A DNA stretch of 21,269 bases from Bacillota bacterium (GCA_022706625.1 JAKJCD010000003.1:5987-27255); one strand, 5' to 3'. Shown: positions 7,728-16,733, counted from the stretch's first letter. The notes: generated from the letters alone by a model not told the origin. Program-made: numbers and translations.

Positions 7728-8381
7728 CTAGAACTCCATATCTTTAAGCCCCGGGCTTATGATCAGCTTGCACTGAGTAGCCTCCCGGACCTGTTCAACG
7801 GTGTATTCCGGATTTATCTCCGTAAGCATTATACCCTCCGGTGTGATTTCCATTACACCCATTTCTGTGACTATCATATCCACCACTTTGATGGCAGTAT
7901 AAGGCAAAGTGCATGTGTCAAGAATCTTATGCCTGCCCTTTTGAGTGTGCTGCATTGCGATTATGACCTTCTTTGCTCCAACCACCAGATCCATGGCTCC
8001 CCCCATGCCCGGGACCATTTTGCCCGGGACGATCCAGTTGGCCAGGTTGCCCATCTGATCGACTTCCAAGGCTCCTAATATGGTTGCATCCACATGGCCT
8101 CCCCTTATGATCCCGAAAGAGACTGCGCTGTCAAAGTACATGGATCCCGGGTTAATTGTTACATACTGAGCTCCCGCATTGATTATATCCACATCTTCTT
8201 TCCCCGGTTCTGCCGCGGGACCCATGCCCATTATCCCGTTCTCCGACTGAAGCACAATGTGCACCCCTTCGGGAAGGTAATTGGCGACCATGGTGGGAAG
8301 TCCGATACCCAGGTTTACAACGTCCCCGTCTTTCAATTCTTTCGCAACTCTTTTTGCGATTATTTCTTTTATATCTGCCAT
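7728..8381 (-). CDS. atoA: CoA transferase subunit B (butyryl-CoA:acetoacetate type)
   Basis: This is the beta subunit of a class I heterodimeric CoA transferase. In lysine fermentation it moves CoA from butyryl-CoA to acetoacetate, releasing butyrate and feeding acetoacetyl-CoA to thiolase. The 217-residue chain contains the catalytic glutamate in the SENG motif (QSENGIMGMG, E47), NLGIGLPT, and the GAGAxxVT-like NAGAQYVT segment with GGMDL-type residues further on (GGAMDLVVGAKK). It begins at ATG 8381 with AGGAGG nine bases upstream, and overlaps the end of atoD by 13 bases, as paired CoA transferase subunits often do. It is the last gene of the operon. The short-chain substrate preference is assigned from context, not from residues. 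Confidence 0.93.
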   Translation of the reverse strand: MADIKEIIAKRVAKELKDGDVVNLGIGLPTMVANYLPEGVHIVLQSENGIMGMGPAAEPGKEDVDIINAGAQYVTINPGSMYFDSAVSFGIIRGGHVDATILGALEVDQMGNLANWIVPGKMVPGMGGAMDLVVGAKKVIIAMQHTQKGRHKILDTCTLPYTAIKVVDMIVTEMGVMEITPEGIMLTEINPEYTVEQVREATQCKLIISPGLKDMEF

Positions 8382-9049
8382 TGCTTCTCACCTCCTACGA
8401 TGGAATCCACATATATACCCGACGTCACAACATTGTTGGGATCGATTTCGCCTGTCTCAACGATATTGCAGGTCCCGACAATCACATGATCCGCCGCAGC
8501 CGCCATCATTGGGTTGAAGTTCCTTGTTGTTGCATTGTAGGTGGTGTTCCCGAATTTGTCCGTCACGCTGCCCCGGATAAAGGCAAAGTCGGCTCTCAGA
8601 GGAAGCTCAAGAAGGTAATCCCTCCCCCCCACATTCAGTACTTGCTTGCCCTCTGCAACGATCGTGCCGACGCCGGTGGGTGTGAGAAATCCTCCCAGAC
8701 CTGTCCCGCCTGCTCGGATTCGCTCGGCAAGAGTCCCCTGAGGAACCAGAATACACTCCAGCTTATCTTCTTCGACATCAGTATTCATCCTCTGTGCTAC
8801 CTCAGGATTCAAGCCCACATGAGATGCGATCAGGATCTTGATCTGGCCGTTGGTCAGCAGTTTGCCTACGCCCCTTCCAGGCACACCCGCATCATTGCAG
8901 ATGATGGTAAGGTTTTTTACGTTCTTTCTGACCAGAGCATCAATCAGGATCTCCGGTGTTCCACAGGCCATAAATCCACCTACCATGATGCTTGCGCCAT
9001 CCTGGATGACGGCCACGGCCTCATCCGCAGTCTTGATTTTGTCAATCAT
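8369..9049 (-). CDS. atoD: CoA transferase subunit A (butyryl-CoA:acetoacetate type)
   Basis: This is the alpha subunit, partner of the overlapping downstream atoA. The 226 residues show the class I signature: SIMVGGFMACGTPE near the N-terminus, NDAGVPGRGVGKLL, and the GTGLGGFLTPTGVGT glycine-rich segment that binds CoA. In the glycolysis-like logic of lysine fermentation it recycles acetoacetate, made by the Kce reaction, into acetyl-CoA units. It starts at ATG 9049 with AAAGGA about eleven bases upstream and follows kamE after a 74-base gap that is A/T rich and holds no clear promoter or terminator, so I treat it as part of the same operon. Confidence 0.93.
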   Translation of the reverse strand: MIDKIKTADEAVAVIQDGASIMVGGFMACGTPEILIDALVRKNVKNLTIICNDAGVPGRGVGKLLTNGQIKILIASHVGLNPEVAQRMNTDVEEDKLECILVPQGTLAERIRAGGTGLGGFLTPTGVGTIVAEGKQVLNVGGRDYLLELPLRADFAFIRGSVTDKFGNTTYNATTRNFNPMMAAAADHVIVGTCNIVETGEIDPNNVVTSGIYVDSIVGGEKQWQI

Positions 9050-9123
9050 CTTTTCATTTTCCTTTCTTTAAAGAAATGTAATGTCTTCTAAATTAATTTA
9101 CACTTTTTTGGAAAAGATCCTTA

Positions 9124-9894
9124 TTATTTTTGTCTCTTGACGATCTCGGTCAGTATGAAAGATGCTACATGCTCTGCGTAGGTATGGGGCCCAAAACCCG
9201 CATCATAACCCAACTCCTGTGCCAGTTCATGAGAGATCCTGGGTCCGCCGCAGCAAAGGATGATCTTCTTTCTTACTCCCTCCGCCTCCATCAGTTCCAC
9301 CAGTTCGGTGAGGTTTTTGATGTGGACATCCTTTTGCGTGACGATTTGGGACACTAAAATCGCATCTGCATTGAGTTCTATAGCCTTCGCAACAAGCTCT
9401 TCATTGGGGACCTGGCTTCCAAGGTTGTGAGCTTCGATGCCTTTATAGCGCTCCAACCCGAAATGACCGTGAAAGCCTTTCATGTTGATGATCGCATCGA
9501 TGCCTACAGTGTGAGCATCTGTGCCTGTGCATGCCCCCACGATAATGACGTTACGCTTGATGTTTTCTTCAATGTATTTTTCGCATTCCAGCCGGTCCAT
9601 CACATCCCCTTCTACTTTGGGGACTTTGATCGCCGTATAGTCTACCGTATGCTGACACTTGCCGTATACCACAAAATATGTGTAGCCAATTCCTAGGTCT
9701 TTGGAATACACCACTCCCGGTTCATCAAGCCCCATTTTTTTTGCCAGTACCTTGGCTGCCTCATTTGCCTCTTCGCCCGCAGGGACCGGAAGGGTGAATG
9801 ACATCTGGATCATACCGTCGTTCATAGTGTCGCCGTAGGGTTTCACCTTGGTCATATCTACTGTGGTCTTCGCAGTCGTATTCACATTAACCAT
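9124..9894 (-). CDS. kamE: D-lysine/beta-lysine 5,6-aminomutase, beta subunit
   Basis: KamE is the small, cobalamin-binding subunit of lysine 5,6-aminomutase, which shifts the terminal amino group of beta-lysine (or D-lysine) from C6 to C5. The 256-residue chain has an N-terminal dimerisation part and a Rossmann B12 domain. The DxHxxG motif appears as GTDAHTVGID, with His128 as the lower cobalt ligand, and Lys139 eleven residues later, matching the spacing of the cobalt His and PLP-binding Lys known for the Clostridium sticklandii enzyme. The C-terminal LCCGGPR loop belongs to the B12 fold. Its ATG overlaps the kamD stop as TAATG, so the two subunits are translationally coupled; GGGAGGTG inside the end of kamD is the ribosome site. 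Confidence 0.97.
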   Translation of the reverse strand: MVNVNTTAKTTVDMTKVKPYGDTMNDGMIQMSFTLPVPAGEEANEAAKVLAKKMGLDEPGVVYSKDLGIGYTYFVVYGKCQHTVDYTAIKVPKVEGDVMDRLECEKYIEENIKRNVIIVGACTGTDAHTVGIDAIINMKGFHGHFGLERYKGIEAHNLGSQVPNEELVAKAIELNADAILVSQIVTQKDVHIKNLTELVELMEAEGVRKKIILCCGGPRISHELAQELGYDAGFGPHTYAEHVASFILTEIVKRQK

Positions 9895-11450
9895 TATTTT
9901 TCACCTCCCAGCATAAGCGGAATGAAGGGATTGAAATATTGTTCATCTTTGGCACAAACACCTGCCAACCCTTTTCCTCCGTCCCTTGCTCGCTTTACAC
10001 CGCCGAATTTGCCATGCTCGATAGTGGAGAAGAGCCCTTCTTTTTTGATATTATGCAATAGTTTATCGGCTTCATAAAGAACGCTTTGCGCTCTCTTCTG
10101 AATAATACCGTTTTCCTTGAACTCCACCTCGTCCCCCAGTGCTCTCGCATTATTAAAAATGTAAGATGCGTTTTCGATAGAAAGCATCCTGTCATGGAGG
10201 TGAGGTGTATGGATGGCTTCCGTCAGCATGCCTAAAAGCTGCAGCGATTGACCGGACCATACAGCTATCAGGTTGAAAAGCGCATCCTGTATATGACCCT
10301 TGAAGATATTGCCTGTCATGAACTTAGTAGGCGGCATATACTTTAAAGGAGCCTTGGGGAAGATCTCCCTTGCCATTATGGCCTGTGCCAATTCATATAG
10401 AAATCCGTTTTCCATATCAGGATCCATCTCGAAAGCATGACCGAGCCCCATCTGTTCTTCCGGTATCTTTGCCAGTACCGCAAACTGCTCGTTTATCAAC
10501 TGCGAGGCCAACACCGTATGAGCTTCTTCATATGCGTCTGCCGTGGTAAGGTAATTGTCCTCGCCGGAGTTGAAAATAATGCCGCAGTATCCGATGATCA
10601 CCCTTGAGAAAAATTGATCCACCAGAGTACGCTGCATATTGATATCCCGGAAAAGTATGCCGTAAAGAGCATCGTTCAGCATGACATCAAGCCGCTCCAT
10701 GGCTCCCATAGCGGCGATTTCGGGCATGCACATGCCGGAGCTGTAATTGCAAAGCCTTATATACCTGCCAACTTCTTCTCCTACCTCGTCAAGGGCTTTT
10801 CTCATGAGGCGGAAGTTCTCCTGAGTGGCATAGGTGCCGCCGAATCCTTCCGTAGTCGCCCCGTAAGGCACATAGTCGAGCAGGCTCTGGGCTGTAGTTC
10901 TAATAACGGCTATGATGTCGGCGCCTTGCCTTGCGGCCGCTTTTGCCTGAACTATATCTTCATAGATATTTCCCGTCGCCACTATAACATAAAGATAAGG
11001 CTGCTTTCCTTCGCCTATAGTGGCAAGATATTCCTCTCTTTTCTTCCTCTGAACCCTTATCTTTTCAAGGACATCCTTTACCACGGGTAAAAGTCTCTCT
11101 TCAGCCTGTTTCGCAGAGGCCGCCGGCAGCTTCATGAGGTCAAGCTCCCCGGCCGACACTTTCTCAGCGATCTCCTGAGGGGTCGATCCCGTCTGGACCA
11201 TTGCATTGCCGATCCAATAGGCAGCGCCTCTCGACAAGCCGCCTCCGTCTTTGATGGCATCCACCACAACGTTAGGGAGAGGTGTTTCCACATCGTCCAC
11301 CCCGTCAATGCCAAGCAGGCGGACTATGGTCCTTTCCGTGCTGACCGTGGTGTGCCTGTCAATGAACTTCTGCATGTCCGCTGCGATGGCCGCCGCTGCG
11401 GACCTGGCACTGTCGATGACTTTGGGATCTAAATTTAGCTTACTTTTCAT
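9894..11450 (-). CDS. kamD: D-lysine/beta-lysine 5,6-aminomutase, alpha subunit
   Basis: KamD is the large subunit (518 residues; relatives are about 516) and provides the TIM barrel that covers the adenosyl side of coenzyme B12 and part of the PLP and substrate site. Recognisable family stretches include GGGLSRGAAYWIGNAM, the YVIVATGNIYEDIVQAKAAARQGADIIAVIRTTAQSLLDY barrel strand, EGFGGTYATQENFRLMR, and the C-terminal FGGVKRARDGGKGLAGV. The ATG at 11450 lies inside the end of kamC (11-base overlap), with GGAGG nine bases upstream. It is immediately followed by kamE. All signs are of an intact, ordinary member. Confidence 0.97.
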   Translation of the reverse strand: MKSKLNLDPKVIDSARSAAAAIAADMQKFIDRHTTVSTERTIVRLLGIDGVDDVETPLPNVVVDAIKDGGGLSRGAAYWIGNAMVQTGSTPQEIAEKVSAGELDLMKLPAASAKQAEERLLPVVKDVLEKIRVQRKKREEYLATIGEGKQPYLYVIVATGNIYEDIVQAKAAARQGADIIAVIRTTAQSLLDYVPYGATTEGFGGTYATQENFRLMRKALDEVGEEVGRYIRLCNYSSGMCMPEIAAMGAMERLDVMLNDALYGILFRDINMQRTLVDQFFSRVIIGYCGIIFNSGEDNYLTTADAYEEAHTVLASQLINEQFAVLAKIPEEQMGLGHAFEMDPDMENGFLYELAQAIMAREIFPKAPLKYMPPTKFMTGNIFKGHIQDALFNLIAVWSGQSLQLLGMLTEAIHTPHLHDRMLSIENASYIFNNARALGDEVEFKENGIIQKRAQSVLYEADKLLHNIKKEGLFSTIEHGKFGGVKRARDGGKGLAGVCAKDEQYFNPFIPLMLGGEK

Positions 11451-13095
11451 CTTTTCGATCCTCCATTATTTTTTTGGCTTGCTTGATGATGTCCGGGCTT
11501 AAGCCGAGCATCTGTGCGATGTTTAGCGCATCCTTAGGTATTTCTTCGTTACCGGATACTTCATAAAGACGGTAATCCATATATTTGCCTATTATTTCGA
11601 TCCTCTCCCGCCGGTTGGCATAGCGGATCTCCCTTTCCAGGTTGATAAAATTCACATCTTTAAGTCCTCTGACCTGCATGTTTCTTGTTCTACCGTCGGA
11701 AGACACATTATCATAATGTGTAGTGACCAAGCTTATATAAGCTTTCTCGCTCAGGTAGCCTATTATGCTTTTTGTAAGAGCATATCCTTCCACCGGATTG
11801 GTCCCGCTGGCGATTTCATCGATCAAAAGCAGGGAGCGTTCCTTGCTGTGATCTAGAATATCCTTCAGCTCTTCCATCTCGCTGCCGAAGCTTGACAGTC
11901 CCCTCTTCAGGTTCTGGCTGTCGCCTATAAGGATATGGATATAGCCGGAAAGCCCGATCCTGGCCTCGGAACAGGGCACAAAAAAACCGTGCTGAGCCAG
12001 CAGGGCGCATTGACCTATCATTTTCAGGGTAATGGTCTTCCCCCCCATATTTGCTCCGGTAATGCAGGTCACTCCTTCTTTCAGCCCGATGGACACAGGG
12101 CAGTAATCCTTATTTTGTTTTCGAAGGATGTCCTCCAGCATTAGCTGGCGGCCTTCTTTGATTTCGAGTATATGCTCCTTAACTATCTCCGGTTTCACGC
12201 AATTATGCTGCTTTGAAAACTCTGCCTTTGCTATATTGAGATCCAGCTCTCCGATAATTTCACAGTTTTTAAAAAGCTGTTTTCCATACTCGCCTATTTG
12301 TGCGGAAAGCTTCTCCCTGATGGACAATTCCTCATCCTCGATCGCTTCAGCCAGCGCATCCATGTCCCGCATCAACCGATCTATGCTGTCTATAGACCTA
12401 AGGCCGAAAACAGCCGTCATATAATCTTCGTCGGTCAAAATTAGCTCCGGTATTAAGGAAACCCTTTCGATCAGTTGTTTGTCTGATTTGGATACAAGGT
12501 ACTCAAACTTGGGTGTCATGCTTATCCCGTAAACAGACTCCAACTGTCTTTTTTGTTCTTTTTTGATCCTGCGGATATCAAGCTCGACCCGGCGCTTTTG
12601 CTCTCTTAAATCGGCCAGTTTCTCGGAGAAGGAATCGTAAAGGTAGAAAGTGTCGATCCTTTCCCGGTTGGGATCAAGCACGTCAAGCAGGGCGCCAAGA
12701 TCTATAAGCATAAATGCTTCCGGCACATATATACCGGCCGCCTCCGATGACTCCAGCAAGCCTCGGATCCTTTCCATCTGAAGCAGAAGAGACTTTATCT
12801 CGTAGAGCTCCACCACGGACAATATACCGCCCTTGCTGCGCTTAATAGTAAAAGAATTGTCCTTCATTATTCTGAGGATTTCTTTCACCGATTCTATGAC
12901 ATCCTGCTGCTCCTTGATTAGAGCCACGGTCTTCTCAAGGCGGTCGAGTTCCTCCCGAAGTTCTTCCTCATGCCCCGGCTCGAAAGCAGTTACCGCCTTC
13001 AGCCTTTTATGCCCGTAGGGAGTGAGGATGAAAAGGCCGCCCGCCACAAAATCGTAGCCTGTCTCGTTTTTAGTTTTTGGATTACAGAGCCGCAT
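11440..13095 (-). CDS. kamC: MutS-like ATPase KamC, aminomutase reactivase component
   Basis: KamC is a MutS-related ATPase always found with KamD/KamE and annotated in the family as a reactivase for lysine 5,6-aminomutase, presumably swapping damaged cobalamin or rescuing inactivated enzyme; direct proof is limited. The 551 residues divide into a helical, coiled-coil-rich N-terminal and middle part (about 40-320) and a C-terminal MutS-type ABC ATPase. There, Walker A is GANMGGKT (347-354), the signature-like SSFGSEMEEL starts at 401, Walker B with following loop is LLLIDEIASGTNP (422-434), and a switch His lies in VTTHY (about 460). MutS mismatch-recognition and Smr nuclease domains are absent. 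It begins at ATG 13095 after AGGAG, eleven bases past the kamB stop. Confidence 0.9.
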   Translation of the reverse strand: MRLCNPKTKNETGYDFVAGGLFILTPYGHKRLKAVTAFEPGHEEELREELDRLEKTVALIKEQQDVIESVKEILRIMKDNSFTIKRSKGGILSVVELYEIKSLLLQMERIRGLLESSEAAGIYVPEAFMLIDLGALLDVLDPNRERIDTFYLYDSFSEKLADLREQKRRVELDIRRIKKEQKRQLESVYGISMTPKFEYLVSKSDKQLIERVSLIPELILTDEDYMTAVFGLRSIDSIDRLMRDMDALAEAIEDEELSIREKLSAQIGEYGKQLFKNCEIIGELDLNIAKAEFSKQHNCVKPEIVKEHILEIKEGRQLMLEDILRKQNKDYCPVSIGLKEGVTCITGANMGGKTITLKMIGQCALLAQHGFFVPCSEARIGLSGYIHILIGDSQNLKRGLSSFGSEMEELKDILDHSKERSLLLIDEIASGTNPVEGYALTKSIIGYLSEKAYISLVTTHYDNVSSDGRTRNMQVRGLKDVNFINLEREIRYANRRERIEIIGKYMDYRLYEVSGNEEIPKDALNIAQMLGLSPDIIKQAKKIMEDRKDEK

Positions 13096-13106
13096 TTTGT
13101 CTCCTT

Positions 13107-14138
13107 TCAGGAAGCGGGATCGCCGTACCTCACATCGATGACGGGGATGCTGCCTATCGCATCCCGCATAGCATTCAGCAGTTCCTTATGGTCAAACGAA
13201 TAGCCCGAAGGCGAGTAGGGGTTTACGGTCAGAGCAGCGATCTCGATGTTCTTCAACACTTCGACCTTTAATCCACGCTTTCGAAGCTGCTGCCATTGGG
13301 CAGCGGAAATGAATATCTTGGTAGGGTCTTTTAGGGCAAAGGTTATAGACTTTAATTTCTCGGGATGGATGTCTGCGATTATGCTGTAAGTCAGAGCTCC
13401 GGGGATATAAACCCATTCCGTTTCTTCATCGATGGCATCGTCTAAGATCCGTCCTGCCGACAGGCCGGTCAAAACATCCAGCACCTCCGTACCTTCCCTT
13501 TTAAATAGCTTGATCTTGTCTTCTTTAGTGCTTGTTTCAATCTTCGTGCGGATTTCTTCATCGGCTATCACAGGCAGCTGATATAAACTTACCACGTGAA
13601 TGGTCTCTAAAACCGCCTTTTTCAAACTCCTGGAAAGTACAGCACCGGTGGCAAGAATGATAGCATCCGAAGTGGCCGGCGCTGCGATCGATTTCCTGTC
13701 CACGGCGCCGTCTATAAGTATCAGTTCCGCTCCCAGACCCACCATATCATCGCACATGCTCTTGTGGTCAACGGTATTGACGGGGCCTGCCACCTGGACA
13801 TATCCGCTTTCGGCTACCCTGCAGAGCATAAGCTGCCCCAGGGCTGTTTGATAACGGGTCATCCGCAGTATTTCAAGCCCTGCCTCGGCCAGCTCGTAAA
13901 GCTGCACCGGCACCGATACTATGGTGCCGGCATATAAATACACTCTGGGTTTATCTGTTCCTGTAACCAGATCCGTGCTCTCGCCGTCTCTTCCGGTGGA
14001 AGTGACACCTATCACCATGCCCTCATCCGCCGCCTCTTCGATGAGGTAGTTAAGGGCGGTAGTCTTTCCGGCGTTTTTTGCCATGCCTATGATCGCTATT
14101 CTTTTATATTTCTCCGAGAGCCGGCTTAAGATACCCAT
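13107..14138 (-). CDS. kamB: KamB, P-loop protein, aminomutase reactivase subunit
   Basis: This 343-residue protein is the conserved KamB of lysine fermentation clusters. It has a P-loop at IIGMAKNAGKTTALNYL (about 16-32), a likely Mg-binding aspartate in LILIDGAVDRKS, and mixed alpha/beta sequence afterwards, resembling the P-loop GTPase/ATPase fold. It is classed with KamC as a reactivating factor of the aminomutase; the biochemical role is inferred from constant linkage rather than from sequence. Its ATG follows the kamA TAG stop directly (TAGATG) without a clear ribosome site, so translation probably depends on kamA. It is intact, with no signal peptide or membrane segment. Confidence 0.88.
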   Translation of the reverse strand: MGILSRLSEKYKRIAIIGMAKNAGKTTALNYLIEEAADEGMVIGVTSTGRDGESTDLVTGTDKPRVYLYAGTIVSVPVQLYELAEAGLEILRMTRYQTALGQLMLCRVAESGYVQVAGPVNTVDHKSMCDDMVGLGAELILIDGAVDRKSIAAPATSDAIILATGAVLSRSLKKAVLETIHVVSLYQLPVIADEEIRTKIETSTKEDKIKLFKREGTEVLDVLTGLSAGRILDDAIDEETEWVYIPGALTYSIIADIHPEKLKSITFALKDPTKIFISAAQWQQLRKRGLKVEVLKNIEIAALTVNPYSPSGYSFDHKELLNAMRDAIGSIPVIDVRYGDPAS

Positions 14139-15392
14139 CTATTTGTTCCGTAAATGCCGCAGCAGATTTTGGGGTTCAAGGGCCATTCTTTCCCCCTGCT
14201 GCAAGCCTGCAACTCCCTCGTAGTGATACTCTTTTTTGCCCGTGCAATAATCGCAGGTGCAAGGAAGCTCAGGAAGATCCGAGGGTTCCGTGTAGGTGGT
14301 GATGACTCCCTCATAGTTTCTCAGTATAACCTTATCCGGAGACTGTGAAATCATATATTGAGGCATTACCGGGATCTTTCCGCCGCCGCCGGGTGCGTCC
14401 ACAACGAAAGTAGGCACCGCATATCCGGAAGTGTGACCTCTGAGCCCCTCGACGATTTCGATGCATTTTGCCACAGGTGTCCTGAAGTGTTCGATTCCGA
14501 GAGAAAGGTCGCACTGATAAATGTAGTACGGTCTTACTCTGTTTTTCACCAGATTGTGCACCAGATCCCTCATGATGTGGGGGCAATCGTTTACTCCCCG
14601 GAGCAGCACGGACTGATTGCCCAGAGGAATACCGGCATCCGCCAGCTTCCGGCAGGCTTCCATGGCATCGGGCGTCATTTCCTTTGAATGGTTGTAATGA
14701 GTGTTCAGCCATATGGGATGATATTTCTTAAGCATGTTGACCAATGCATCGGTTATCCTCATAGGCATTACCACAGGGGTCCTTGTTCCCAGTCTGACGA
14801 TCTCCACATGGGGTATCTTTCTAAGCTCACTGATAATATATTCAAGCACATCATCATCTACCAGCAGGCAGTCGCCCCCTGACAGCAGAACATCTCTGAC
14901 TACCGGAGTCCTTCTGATGTAATCGATACATTTGTTGATATCCTCCATGCTTCTTGCCGCATCATGCTCGCCGGCCAGTCTTCTCCTTGTGCAGTGCCTG
15001 CAATACATTGAGCACTGATCTGTAATAAGGAAGAGCACTCTGTCCGGATATCTGTGGGTCAGCCCCGGCGCCGGAGAGTCTTCATCCTCATGCAGGGGAT
15101 CAAGCATATCCGCATCGCTCCTATGGGTTTCTGCCAATACCGGCACCGCCTGCATTCTGACTGGGCATCTGGGATCGTCGGGATCCATGAGAGAGGCATA
15201 ATAAGGAGTGATTCCCAGACGGAAGTTTTTTACTACCTGATTGATATCATTTTCTTCTTTCGGGGTAAGGTTTATGATTTTCTTCAGCTGTTCGACGGTA
15301 GTTATTCTGTTCTCTACCTGCCATTTCCAGTCATACCATTGGTCTTCAGATACATTCTTATAGACCTCAATGTCCTTCCAATTCCTAACCAT
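14139..15392 (-). CDS. kamA: L-lysine 2,3-aminomutase
   Basis: KamA is a radical SAM and PLP enzyme that turns L-lysine into L-beta-lysine, the entry step of the fermentation. The 417-residue protein carries the cluster motif CSMYCRHC (C127, C131, C134), PLP lysine in APGGGGKIPVMP (K339), and the substrate-contact aspartates at D295 (YQCDLS) and D332 (VDAPGG). These sit two residues from the positions I recall for the Clostridium subterminale enzyme. Cys270 and the C-terminal CTCDYC fit the structural zinc site. The ATG at 15392 has GGAGG eight bases upstream. It follows kdd after 54 bases of featureless sequence. The zinc motif and length favour true 2,3-aminomutase over the shorter EpmB-like homologues. 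Confidence 0.98.
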   Translation of the reverse strand: MVRNWKDIEVYKNVSEDQWYDWKWQVENRITTVEQLKKIINLTPKEENDINQVVKNFRLGITPYYASLMDPDDPRCPVRMQAVPVLAETHRSDADMLDPLHEDEDSPAPGLTHRYPDRVLFLITDQCSMYCRHCTRRRLAGEHDAARSMEDINKCIDYIRRTPVVRDVLLSGGDCLLVDDDVLEYIISELRKIPHVEIVRLGTRTPVVMPMRITDALVNMLKKYHPIWLNTHYNHSKEMTPDAMEACRKLADAGIPLGNQSVLLRGVNDCPHIMRDLVHNLVKNRVRPYYIYQCDLSLGIEHFRTPVAKCIEIVEGLRGHTSGYAVPTFVVDAPGGGGKIPVMPQYMISQSPDKVILRNYEGVITTYTEPSDLPELPCTCDYCTGKKEYHYEGVAGLQQGERMALEPQNLLRHLRNK

Positions 15393-15446
15393 AATATTTT
15401 CCTCCTATCTATTGAAACAACAACACGAAGATATTATGTCCCTATA

Positions 15447-16484
15447 CTAAGCATACATCTCCGTAAACAGCTCTCTTAAAGGTGCACATTCTCTAAGCAC
15501 CTGCAGGGCTATTGCGGCATGCCCCTTTGTGTAGCCGTTTCCAACGATCATATTGATATCCTTCCCGACGCCTTCCGCTCCTAAAGCTGCCTTTGTAAAG
15601 CTGGTCGCCATGCTGAAAAAGTATACGACGCCGCCGTCTTTAGTGGCAAGTATGCTGGCCATTTCGGTATTTGGGATATTAACGCAGTTGATGACCAGAT
15701 CCGCTAATTTGCCGCCGGTAAGCTCCATGATCCTGTTGTATACGAAAATGGCATCCGTAGCATTGGCAGCAAAGTATTCATCGGCAAGACCGAGCTTTTT
15801 AGCCCTGTTGGTGCTCTTGTCGCTTCCGCCGATACATATAACCTTTCCGGTAATTCCGGCTCTCTTCTTTGCTTCATAGAGGCACAGAAGCCCTGATTTC
15901 CCGCCGCCGCCGATAACCACAACCGTATCTCCGGGCTTGACCAGTTTTGCGGTCTGGGCGGGAGCCCCGGCAACGTCCAGCACAGAGAGCGCCAGATTTT
16001 CCGGCATATCTTCAGGGAGAACGGCATAGATACCGCTTTCAAAGAGTATCGCCTGACCTTTTATGTCCACCTGGTCCACATCCGGCCTTACTTCAAGTAT
16101 CTCGTCTATTACCAGCGGAGTCAGAGAAAGAGAAACCAAGGTAGCTATCTTGTCGCCAACCTTAAGATCGGTCTTTCCTGAAAGCGCCGGCCCGATTTCT
16201 TTGACCGTTCCTATAAGCATACCGCCGGAGCCGGTGATGGGGTTCTTGTGTTTTCCCTGCTTTTCCACTAAGCCTTTCATGATCTTTTTGATTTCTTCGA
16301 CATCACCGCCAGCCTGTTTCTCGATCTGTGTAAAACTGGCAGAGTCGATATTTAGGGTCTGAACATCGATCAGTACTTCATTGTCGTAAATCTCCATGGT
16401 ATTGTCGATCTTCTCTGCGGGTTGCGGCAGCACACCTTTGGGTTCGACCACTCTGTGTGTTCCGTAAGGGCATCCTTTTTTCAT
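15447..16484 (-). CDS. kdd: L-erythro-3,5-diaminohexanoate dehydrogenase
   Basis: Kdd oxidatively deaminates 3,5-diaminohexanoate, the KamDE product, to 3-keto-5-aminohexanoate with NAD. The 345-residue chain is of medium-chain-dehydrogenase type: a GroES-like N-terminal part (VVEPKGVLPQPA, NPITGSGGMLIGTVKEIG, LKVGDKIA) followed by a Rossmann fold with the glycine loop VVVIGGGGKSG (192-198) and the conserved INCVNIPNTEMASILATKDGGVVYF block. It starts at ATG 16484 behind AGGAGG and is the first gene of the operon, about 138 bases from the predicted sigma-54 start point. It is the clear homologue of the N-terminal domain of the regulator encoded next upstream. Confidence 0.95.
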   Translation of the reverse strand: MKKGCPYGTHRVVEPKGVLPQPAEKIDNTMEIYDNEVLIDVQTLNIDSASFTQIEKQAGGDVEEIKKIMKGLVEKQGKHKNPITGSGGMLIGTVKEIGPALSGKTDLKVGDKIATLVSLSLTPLVIDEILEVRPDVDQVDIKGQAILFESGIYAVLPEDMPENLALSVLDVAGAPAQTAKLVKPGDTVVVIGGGGKSGLLCLYEAKKRAGITGKVICIGGSDKSTNRAKKLGLADEYFAANATDAIFVYNRIMELTGGKLADLVINCVNIPNTEMASILATKDGGVVYFFSMATSFTKAALGAEGVGKDINMIVGNGYTKGHAAIALQVLRECAPLRELFTEMYA

Positions 16485-16632
16485 TTTTTTCCTCCTGTGA
16501 TTCCATTAATTTATTTTGATTTCCTGTTCTTGCCGATTTTGCTTTTACAATTTTACCGGCTGCTCCGGGCAAGATATCATAGTCCCCCTGAATACTTTTT
16601 GCTTAAAAGTTCTTTCACATACCTTTAAATAA

Positions 16633-16648
16633 AGCAATTATTATGCCA
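16633..16648 (-). promoter_or_regulatory. Sigma-54 (-24/-12) promoter of the kdd-kam-ato operon
   Basis: On the minus strand the sequence TGGCATAATAATTGCT matches TGGCAC-N5-TTGCW at ten of eleven fixed positions (only the final C of TGGCAC differs), with the required GG-N10-GC spacing (GG at 16646-16647, GC at 16634-16635). The start point would be near 16622. It lies between the regulator's terminator and kdd, and the adjacent regulator is a sigma-54 activator. Confidence 0.87.
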
Positions 16649-16695
16649 CCTCTTTTGACGAGTGCATCGTTTGACCAAAATCAATATCAATAAGA

Positions 16696-16721
16696 AAAAA
16701 CCTGGGTTTTGGCAGGTTTTT
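16696..16721 (-). terminator. Rho-independent terminator of the regulator gene
   Basis: AAAAACCTG pairs perfectly over nine bases with CAGGTTTTT around an eight-base loop. Both flanks are homopolymeric, so it can end transcription on either strand. It lies about 60 bases past the regulator stop and upstream of the kdd promoter, separating the two units. Confidence 0.8.
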
Positions 16722-16733
16722 CGACATACGCAT

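Noticed and set aside
8354..9091. Plus-strand open frame of about 245 codons opposite atoD
   Set aside because: It lies entirely against a well-recognised CoA transferase gene and has no recognisable motif or ribosome site.
16378..16572. Small minus-strand open frame across the kdd start
   Set aside because: Out of frame with kdd, no ribosome site, and kdd has an ideal AGGAGG/ATG of its own.
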